A stretch of DNA of 64,000 nt from NCBI GenBank assembly GCA_963840095.1, contig CAWIXN010000001.1, positions 124,001 to 188,000 of the forward strand, given 5' to 3'. The translations under genes and the position numbers were made by a program. Shown here one piece after another: positions 57,776-64,000 of this stretch (position 1 is its first letter; every line of letters begins with the position of its first letter). Under the pieces are notes generated by a model, which was given only the letters and a program-made list of their open reading frames with translations, was not told the origin of the DNA and did no database searches. This DNA is from DATBGO01 sp963840095. GTDB taxonomy: Bacteria; Actinomycetota; Actinomycetes; Streptosporangiales; Streptosporangiaceae.

Positions 57776-58800
57776 TTGCGCTTGGCCCGCATGCCGGTCA
57801 GGATTCCGCCGGTCACCGCGGCTCCGGCGGCCAACCCGGCCAGCACCCGCGGGTGCTGGGCCAGCCACAGCTGCTCGCTCCGGTGATGGGACTTGTCGTC
57901 GAATATGCCGTGCGGGCCGTGGTCACGCCGGTCGGGCCCGTCCATGGCCTGCCACAGATTATCGGGGCGCCCGAGGGCCACCGGCTGGTCCGTCTGCTGT
58001 GACTTGTATCCAGTCCGGGCCAGGTACCTGTCGAGCAGGCCGGGCACGACCCGGTTGGCCACGATGGTGGCGCTGGTGCTGGCACCGACCCAGTACTGCC
58101 TCCGGCGCGGATGGTCGGCCGCATACACGACTCCCCGCGCGGCCACCTCGGGCTCGTAGATGGGCGGTACCGGCTGGGGGTGCCGGGGCAGCTTGGAGCG
58201 CACCCAGGAGAACTGCGGGGTGTTCACCGCGGGCATCTGCACGACGGTGATGTTCACCCCCGAGCCCTCGTGCAGCAGTTCGCACCGCAGTGCGGAAGTG
58301 AACCCGTTGATGGCATGCTTGGCCCCGCAGTAGGCGGACTGCAGCGGGATGCTCCGCTCGCCGAGCGCGGAGCCGACCTGCACGATCGTGCCCTGCCCGC
58401 GCAGCCTCATCCGGGCCAGTGCCGCCATGGTGCCGTGCACGAACCCCAGGTAGCTGACCTCGGTGACCCGGCGGAACTCCTCGGAGGAGATCTCGACGAA
58501 CGGCGCGAACACCGAGGTGAACGCGACGTTGACCCAGACGTCGATCGGGCCGAAGAACTCCTCGACCTGGCGCGCAGCGTCGTTCACCTGAGCGTAGTCG
58601 GCGACGTCGGCCGAGATCGCCAGTGCCTTACCGCCGGCGTCCTCGACATCGCGGACCGCGCCGTCGAGGCCGGCCTGCCCGCGGGCGATCAGCCCGACGT
58701 TGGCTCCCCGTTCGCCGAAGAGCTTGGCGGTCGCCCGCCCGATGCCAGCGCTGGCCCCGGTGATCACCACGGTCTGGGGCACGGAGCCCTGCTCAGTCAT
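57772..58800 (-). CDS. SDR family oxidoreductase
   Basis: 342 residues. VVITGASAGIGRATAKLFGE is the nucleotide loop; the Ser/Tyr/Lys active site lies in VQVGSALGERSIPLQSAYCGAKHAI without the usual spacing problems. A C-terminal extension with HHRSEQLWLAQHPRVLAGLA and a possible membrane helix distinguishes it. Start overlaps the GH15 gene end by 8 bases, so they form an operon with the small protein. Substrate unknown. Confidence 0.87.
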   Translation of the reverse strand: MTEQGSVPQTVVITGASAGIGRATAKLFGERGANVGLIARGQAGLDGAVRDVEDAGGKALAISADVADYAQVNDAARQVEEFFGPIDVWVNVAFTSVFAPFVEISSEEFRRVTEVSYLGFVHGTMAALARMRLRGQGTIVQVGSALGERSIPLQSAYCGAKHAINGFTSALRCELLHEGSGVNITVVQMPAVNTPQFSWVRSKLPRHPQPVPPIYEPEVAARGVVYAADHPRRRQYWVGASTSATIVANRVVPGLLDRYLARTGYKSQQTDQPVALGRPDNLWQAMDGPDRRDHGPHGIFDDKSHHRSEQLWLAQHPRVLAGLAAGAAVTGGILTGMRAKRK

Positions 58801-60622
58801 GTGTCATTTCTCCCTTCGGTGAGTTGCCGCCGCCCCGGCCGCCGCGACCCGGCGCTGAGGCCAGCCGGGCGGCGCATTCGAGCAGCATTGCGTGCACGAA
58901 CGCCTGCGGCAGATTGCCTCTCAGCTGGCGTTCGGCGATGTCGTATTCCTCGGAGTACAGCCCCGGTGCACCACAGGCGGCCCGGTTCCGCTCGAACCAG
59001 CCGACGGCGTCGGCCTCGCGGCCCTGCTGGTGCAGGGCCAGGGCGGTGACAAATCCGCACAACAGGAAGGCGCCCTCGGCATCGCCGAGCGGCCGCTCGT
59101 CATGGCGGAAGCGATAGGCGTAACCGTCCCGGGTCAGGTCGGTCAGGTAGTCGCCCAGCGTCTGCACGGTACGGGGGTCGTCGGCAGGCACCGCGCCGCG
59201 CACCGGCGGCAGCAGCAGCGCCGCGTCCAGTCCCTGGTCGCCGGGTGAGCGCTGCCAGCGGCCTGACGGATGGACGGCATGCGCGGCGGTGTCAGCGAGA
59301 ATGGCATCGGCCAGGGCGGCCCACTGGCTGCCCTGCGCATCCGAGGTGCACATCCTGGCGGCCGTTCGCAGTCCCGCCACGCAGGTCAGGCGGCTGTGCG
59401 TCCACGCCTGGCTGTCGATCTCCCAGATCCCGGCGTCTGGCTCGTCCCAGCGCTGCGCGATCGCGTCGGCGGCTATCTCGGCCGCTCGCTGACCGTCGGA
59501 ATCCAGCCGGTCGAGCTGGCCCGCCGCGGCGAGCAGCTGCAGCGACTCGCCGAGGGCGTCCAGCTGGAACTGCCGGTTCACCCAGTTGCCGAGCAGGTCG
59601 AAGCCGCCCGGGTAGCCCGGCAGGTCAAGCGATCGCTGGTCGGGGACGGGGCCGCCATCGACGGTATAGGCCGGCTTCAGCTTCGGGCCGTCAGCCTGGA
59701 GCCGCTCGGAGACGAAGCGCACCGCGTTGTCGAGCAGGGGATAGGCGCCCGCGGCCGCAGCCGCCTGGCCCGTGTAGCACTGATCCCTGATCCAGGCGTA
59801 GCGATAGTCGTAGTTGCGGCCCGCCTTCGCCCGTTCCGGCAGGCTCGTGGTGGCAGCGGCCACCATTCCGCCACTCGAGCTGGTCAGGCCGCGCAATACG
59901 ACCTGCGCCTGCCGGGCGTCGCGAGCGGCGATCACGCCTTCGAGTTCCGGTGCAACCCTCGTCCACTCGGCCCGGGTGGCCCGCCAGAGCATGGCGGGGT
60001 CCAGCGGGTCATCACGCAGCGGACGGGGTGACAGCTCGAGAACGAGATCACAGCTTTCCCCGGGCGGCACGGTCAGGCTCATGGCCAGCATGGGCGTCCG
60101 CCCGGACCGGCGGAGGATGGCCTGCCTGACCGCCCCGGACCAGCGCAGGTACTGGTCGCCGGTCCGTCCGGTCCAGGTGTCCTGGTCATCGTGGCGGATC
60201 GAGCGCATGGCGTGCTGGCCGAATCCGGCCCGCGGATCCAGGATGACGTCGACGTTCGCGGGAATTTCGTGGGCGATCACCTGACGCAGCACCACCACGC
60301 GGTCGGTGCGGCCGGGAAACGCGAGTGCCTCGCGGCATTCGATGGTGCCCTCGGTGGTAATCCACCTGCTGCGCCAGATCAGGGAGCCTTCCTCGTAGTA
60401 ACCGCCCCAGACGAAGCTGTCCGCCGGGGTGATGGCGTAAATCCCGGCGCCGCCGACGAGCGAGGCGAACACCGCATCCGAGTCCCACCGGGGGGCGCAC
60501 ATCCAGACGATGCCGCCGCGCGGGCCGATCAGGGCGCCGCGCTCCCCGTCTGCGATGAGCGCGTAGTCACGCAGCACATGCGGGGGATATCCCTGCGTCC
60601 AGTGGCTGCCGTTGTCGGCCAC
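58793..60622 (-). CDS. Glycoside hydrolase family 15 protein (trehalase/glucoamylase-like)
   Basis: 609 residues. LRDYALIADGERGALIGPRG, then IVWMCAPRWDSDAVFA, is the typical N-terminus of actinobacterial GH15 trehalases. RNYDYRYAWIRDQCYTGQAA leads into the alpha/alpha barrel; EEYDIAERQLRGNLPQAFVH near the end holds a catalytic Glu region. No signal peptide, so cytoplasmic. It may hydrolyse trehalose or maltodextrin. It ends with a 25-residue Gly-rich tail. Confidence 0.87.
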   Translation of the reverse strand: MADNGSHWTQGYPPHVLRDYALIADGERGALIGPRGGIVWMCAPRWDSDAVFASLVGGAGIYAITPADSFVWGGYYEEGSLIWRSRWITTEGTIECREALAFPGRTDRVVVLRQVIAHEIPANVDVILDPRAGFGQHAMRSIRHDDQDTWTGRTGDQYLRWSGAVRQAILRRSGRTPMLAMSLTVPPGESCDLVLELSPRPLRDDPLDPAMLWRATRAEWTRVAPELEGVIAARDARQAQVVLRGLTSSSGGMVAAATTSLPERAKAGRNYDYRYAWIRDQCYTGQAAAAAGAYPLLDNAVRFVSERLQADGPKLKPAYTVDGGPVPDQRSLDLPGYPGGFDLLGNWVNRQFQLDALGESLQLLAAAGQLDRLDSDGQRAAEIAADAIAQRWDEPDAGIWEIDSQAWTHSRLTCVAGLRTAARMCTSDAQGSQWAALADAILADTAAHAVHPSGRWQRSPGDQGLDAALLLPPVRGAVPADDPRTVQTLGDYLTDLTRDGYAYRFRHDERPLGDAEGAFLLCGFVTALALHQQGREADAVGWFERNRAACGAPGLYSEEYDIAERQLRGNLPQAFVHAMLLECAARLASAPGRGGRGGGNSPKGEMTHD

Positions 60623-60716
60623 GGCTGCCCTGCCTCTCTGATCACGGTGTCGGGGGGGAGCACCACGGTCGCCGGCAGCCAGGGGGCGCTACACGCCGAC
60701 GGTGATAGGAAAGTCG

Positions 60717-60790
60717 TCAGTGATTGCGCAATTCGTCGATCAGCTGCGCCTTGGTCATTGAGGAACGTCCTTGATCTGCGCTCTGGGCAT
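60717..60790 (-). pseudogene. Rho_N/SAP-like small protein gene with internal deletion
   Basis: ATG 60790 after AAGGAG gives MPRAQIKD, the usual N-terminus of a small actinobacterial protein. After 'GGAC' the sequence continues in another frame as GRSSMTKAQLIDELRNH and stop (60717), the usual C-terminus of the same kind of protein. About 60 residues appear deleted between short direct repeats (GGAC). Family recall is from memory, so moderate confidence. Confidence 0.55.
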
Positions 60791-60792
60791 CC

Positions 60793-61422
60793 TTAGGCTC
60801 CTTCCTCTCCGGGATGGCCGGCGAGGCGCTCGGTGAGTACTTCCTTCAGCCGGCTCCGGCCGCGATGCAGGCGGGACATCACGGTGCCGATCGGGCAGCC
60901 CATCATCGCGGCGATCTCCCGGTAGCCGAACCCCTCGACATCGGCCAGGTAGACGGCCATCCGGAAATCGTGCGGGAGCTCGCGGAAAGCGGTAGTGACG
61001 CGGGCATCGGGGATGCGATCCAATGCGAGCTCCTCGGCGGATCGCAGCCCGCCCGGGGCATCCACCTGGGCCCGTTCAAGCTCCCAGTCCTCGATCCCCG
61101 CGGCGGCAAGCGCGGGCTCGCGCTTGCTCCTGCGATGGCCGCTGATGAAGGTGTTGGTCAGGATGCGATGCAGCCAGGCCCGCAGGTTGGTGCCCTCCTT
61201 GAACTGATGGAAGGACGCAAAGGCGCGGGCATAGGTCTCCTGGACCAGGTCCTCGGCGTCAGCCGGGTTCCTGGTCATCCGGGACGCGGCAGAGTAAAGC
61301 TGCCGGGAATGGGCCAGTGCCTCGGCGAACCGCGCATCGGCGTCTTCATCGCGCCGGGCCTGCGCGTGCGCCGCATCAGGCACCGCCTCCCGGCTCGCCG
61401 CGGGGGTGGTCAAGGCAGGCAT
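60793..61422 (-). CDS. SigR/SigH-type ECF sigma factor
   Basis: 209 residues. Region 2 reads NPADAEDLVQETYARAFASF and HQFKEGTNLRAWLHRILTNT; region 4 reads FRMAVYLADVEGFGYREIAA then MMGCPIGTVMSRLHRGRSRL. These match the SigR/SigH oxidative (disulfide) stress group. No RsrA-type anti-sigma gene follows; instead there is the deleted small gene and GH15. Confidence 0.88.
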   Translation of the reverse strand: MPALTTPAASREAVPDAAHAQARRDEDADARFAEALAHSRQLYSAASRMTRNPADAEDLVQETYARAFASFHQFKEGTNLRAWLHRILTNTFISGHRRSKREPALAAAGIEDWELERAQVDAPGGLRSAEELALDRIPDARVTTAFRELPHDFRMAVYLADVEGFGYREIAAMMGCPIGTVMSRLHRGRSRLKEVLTERLAGHPGEEGA

Positions 61423-61455
61423 GGGGCGGGCTCCTCATGACCCTCGAGCGGGTCA

Positions 61456-61872
61456 TCACTCCTGGATGTATTCCTCGAGGATCTGCGACTCACCCGGATT
61501 GATCGTGGCGCCCGGAGTGGTCGTCGCCGGATCGTGGTCCGATGCCTGCAGGTCAGGTGGCGTCGGCCCCGGCTCACGCGCCGCCTCCGCGGCCGTCGGC
61601 TCCCCCTCGGCTCCCGGGTTGAGCATGATGTAGGGCGGGTAGCGGGTCTCCTCGACCTGGCCGACCAGCGGGCCGCGTCCGCCTTTGCGGACGACCATCC
61701 GGCGGCGCAGCCAGCCGGCCTGGCCGCGCTTGGGCAGGAACAGCCCGGCCACGCCGGTCGCCATCACCACCACCCCGGCGACCTGCAGGTTGAGGAAGCT
61801 GGGGTGACCAGTGATGGCGAAGGTGAGGATCGCCCCGATGGCAATTAATGCCAGTGACGTTGCGGTTTTCAT
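61456..61872 (-). CDS. DUF6458-like membrane protein
   Basis: 138 residues. Two N-terminal helices (TATSLALIAIGAILTFAITG and LQVAGVVVMATGVAGLFLPK) match the DUF6458 pattern; a basic loop and an acidic Pro-rich tail follow. Ribosome binding site GGAGGAATGACC. Function unknown. Confidence 0.75.
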   Translation of the reverse strand: MKTATSLALIAIGAILTFAITGHPSFLNLQVAGVVVMATGVAGLFLPKRGQAGWLRRRMVVRKGGRGPLVGQVEETRYPPYIMLNPGAEGEPTAAEAAREPGPTPPDLQASDHDPATTTPGATINPGESQILEEYIQE

Positions 61873-61960
61873 CGGTCATTCCTCCGGTCGGGTGTCGGAG
61901 TCTCGAGTGTCGGAGTATCAGCTGTCGGAATCCGGTCGGGCGGGCTGCGGTCGGCATCGG

Positions 61961-62796
61961 TCAGGCCTGCCGGTAGTGCTCGGCGTCGGCGCCCCGTAGC
62001 TGCAGGCCGAGCCCGGGCCGGCCGGGATCGGGGGTGAGCACGCCGCCGGCCGGATCGAGGGCCCCGTCGAAGAGCAGCTGCTCGATCCGCTGATGGTCAT
62101 GGAAGAACTCGACGTGCCGCAGGTTCGGGACCGCGGCTGCGGCGTGCGCGTGCAGGTTAGGGGCACAGTGCCCGGACACCTGCAGGCCGTGCGCCTGGCG
62201 TCCACGTACAGCTCGGTGTCCGGGCCGATAACCTCGCGCGCCAGCGCCACCCGCGCCAGGTCCCGTCGCTCGTCGCTCCCCCACGACTCGGCTATCTTGA
62301 TCTTGACCCGCGGGATGCGCTCCTTGTCGACCCACCCGGACAGCTGGTCCCTGGTCTGCTGCTCGTCATAGGTAGTGAAGCCGCCGCTGCCGTACCCGGG
62401 CACGTGCTCGCGGGCCCGGCCGAGCAGGCCGGTGACCGGCACACCCAGCAGCCGCGCCTTCAGGTCCCACAGCGCGATGTCCACTGCCGAGATCGCCGTC
62501 GCCGCGATCCCGCCCCGGCCGATATTGCGGACCGCCCGGGCCATGGCCTCGGCGGCCCCGGGGATGTCGAAGGCGCTGCGGCCCACGACGGACCCGGCCA
62601 GCACGTCGGCGACAACGCCCCCGGCGGCCGCGGCCGCATAGGTCCAGCCGATGCCCTGCTCACCGCCCGCGCTGGCGGTCACCAGCACCAGCGTCGTGGA
62701 GTTCCAGGCCAGCGTCCCGTCGCCCTCAGGCGCGTCGGTCGGGATGACGTACACCGCGGCCGCGACGTCCTCGACCGCGGGGGTGTCAGTGGTCAC
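61961..62796 (-). pseudogene. Enolase-superfamily (mandelate racemase/muconate lactonizing) enzyme with internal deletion
   Basis: The N-terminal domain and early barrel are intact (RNIGRGGIAATAISAVDIAL, WDLKARLLGVPVTGLLGRAR, RVKIKIAESWG, GPDTELYVDA). After the first metal-ligand Asp the reading jumps out of frame to the end of the barrel (AHGLQVSGHCAPNLHAHAAA, VPNLRHVEFFHDHQRIEQLL), ending at 61961. About 110 residues with the other metal ligands are missing; the junction is near 62196-62202. Cannot be active. Confidence 0.8.
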
Positions 62797-63013
62797 CGTA
62801 GCCTCGCCCTCCCGTCCTTGGTGATCCGAGCCGGATACTGTCGGCTACCCCTTGCCTCGCGGCGCAAACAGGGCGAGCCCGGGTGGCGTCCGGCCGTAAG
62901 TGCAGACCGGTCGCGAAAGGCGCCACACCATGAGGCATGGCACAGGCCCACGCGGGTAGCTCGCCGCAGGTAATTAAGGGCTGTGCGGTACCAGCGGGCG
63001 GGAGGCAGCGTCG

Positions 63014-63520
63014 ATGACGGCAAGGCAGCTCAGCGATCCGCGGCCGGAGTCGCAGGCTCAGCGTGACGACCGCAACCTCTCCGAGATAATCCAGGAGCTT
63101 CGGGTGGCCGGACTGGGCGTGCAGGTCTTGTTCGGGTTCCTGCTCTCGCTGCCCTTCACCAACAGGTTCGTCAAACTCAGCCATGCCCAGCGCGAGCTGT
63201 ACCTGGCCACCGTCCTGCTCACGGCCGTCTCGATCGCGCTGCTGGCCGGACCGGTCGCCTACCACCGGGTCGTGTTCCGCCGCCGTCAGAAGGAAAGCCT
63301 GGTGCAGGCGGCCAGCAAGATGGCGATCCTCGGGCTCATCACCGTCTCCCTGGCCGTCTGCGGAGCCGTCCTGCTGGTGACCAGTTTCGTCGCCAAGAGC
63401 CTGCCGGCGGCCGTCATCACCGCGATCGTCGTGTGCGCGTTCGGCGGCTTGTGGTTCGTCTTCCCGCTGGTCCGCCGCGCGGATAGCGATCGATCAGAAC
63501 AGGCCGGCCCGACGCATTGA
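63014..63520 (+). CDS. DUF6328 family membrane protein
   Basis: 168 residues. A soluble helix (DDRNLSEIIQELRVAGLGVQ) leads into four hydrophobic segments (VLFGFLLSLPFTNRFVKLSH, TVLLTAVSIALLAGPVAYHR and two more), as in DUF6328. GGGAGGC precedes ATG. Function unknown. The 3' end overlaps the phospholipase D gene convergently. Confidence 0.82.
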   Translation: MTARQLSDPRPESQAQRDDRNLSEIIQELRVAGLGVQVLFGFLLSLPFTNRFVKLSHAQRELYLATVLLTAVSIALLAGPVAYHRVVFRRRQKESLVQAASKMAILGLITVSLAVCGAVLLVTSFVAKSLPAAVITAIVVCAFGGLWFVFPLVRRADSDRSEQAGPTH

Positions 63521-64000
63521 CGGAGGCCGGCCGTCCGGATCGTAGATCAGCCGGTAGAGCGCCGACGCCCACATGCGGGTGGCAGCCGGAATCTGCGGGG
63601 TCGGATAGCGCCGCAGCTGCCCGGGCGGCCGCGGGCCGCGCCGTCCGCCTTCGTGCCATGCGTCGAGCGCCGCCGCCGCCCGCTCGAAAGACTCGAACAT
63701 CTCCAGGCCGCCGGGGGTGGGCGCCGCTGCGGCATCCACCGCGGTTCCGGGATACTCGGTTCCGCGATGCTCGGTTCCGGGATGCTCGGCCCCGAGATGC
63801 TCGGCGCCCAGCGCTATCCTGAGCCGCCTCGCGAAGGTGCCCACGGCGCCCGGGCCGCCTGCGGGCTGAGCGTCAGGCTGGGTGCCGGGCTCGTCATCGG
63901 GCTGAGCGCCCGATCCGGCGGCGGGCCAGGCCGCCTCGTCGAGGATCGCGCAGCTGACCTCGGAGTCGTGCGTCCAGGAACGGCGGTTGAAGTTGTCCGA
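63494..64000 (-). CDS. Phospholipase D family protein, C-terminal part (runs off the window)
   Basis: 169 visible residues; the 5' end lies beyond 64000. SDNFNRRSWTHDSEVSCAIL is the strand following the second HKD motif of PLD/cardiolipin-synthase-like enzymes; the HKD itself is outside the window. Repeated HLGAEHPGTEHRGTEY is a short tandem repeat. Ends ALYRLIYDPDGRPPSMRRAG, usual for actinobacterial members. Confidence 0.8.
   Translation of the reverse strand, partial: SDNFNRRSWTHDSEVSCAILDEAAWPAAGSGAQPDDEPGTQPDAQPAGGPGAVGTFARRLRIALGAEHLGAEHPGTEHRGTEYPGTAVDAAAAPTPGGLEMFESFERAAAALDAWHEGGRRGPRPPGQLRRYPTPQIPAATRMWASALYRLIYDPDGRPPSMRRAGLF

Overview
The window is about 70% G+C, with GTG starts, leaderless promoters, a WhiB regulator, GAF/ANTAR and DUF1206/DUF3040/DUF6328-type genes. 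This points to a soil actinomycete (Actinomycetota, possibly a Streptosporangiales-like lineage; genus not determinable here). No tRNA, rRNA, CRISPR array, phage or transposase gene was found.

Layout. 1-20 kb holds transport and amine/amino-acid genes (AI-2E transporter, APC permease plus glutamine-synthetase-like enzyme), a B12-photoreceptor-type MerR regulator with an SDR, a TetR/quinone-reductase divergon with two palindromic operators, a GH39 glycosidase broken by a frameshift, a secreted seven-repeat beta-propeller, CsbD, GAF/ANTAR, a TPP-dependent pyruvate-oxidase-type enzyme, and an ECF sigma/MGMT/2OG-oxygenase operon with a frameshift in its last gene. 20-32 kb holds a WhiB7-like gene, leuS behind a leader peptide and intrinsic terminator, a class II amidotransferase, and a tightly overlapping operon of GltD-like flavoprotein, pyruvate:ferredoxin oxidoreductase and a dihydroorotate-dehydrogenase-like protein. 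32-41 kb is a probable light/singlet-oxygen response region: photolyase (frameshifted), epimerase and a second CarH-type regulator divergent from FAD oxidase, DUF1365, cyclopropane synthase and SRPBCC genes. 42-47.6 kb encodes a selenocysteine formate dehydrogenase (an in-frame UGA followed by a SECIS-like hairpin) with FdhB and NrfD-type subunits. 48-64 kb is a stress and envelope region (MarR, DUF3040, BrkB, a degenerate SigB/F-type sigma, nucleoside phosphorylase, flippase-like protein, AI-2E, DUF1206, SDR, GH15, SigR-like sigma, DUF6458, DUF6328, a partial phospholipase D).

The region carries unusually many damaged genes. Four are frameshifted (one of them also truncated), two more are truncated and three carry internal deletions at short homologies. 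It also has many short tandem repeats, several inside genes or across stop codons. Four copies of a roughly 50-bp hairpin element with compensatory base changes are dispersed through the window. A promoter motif GTTT-N15-GGGCAG recurs before stress-type genes. The frameshifts could be real decay or sequencing error; the sequence alone cannot decide.
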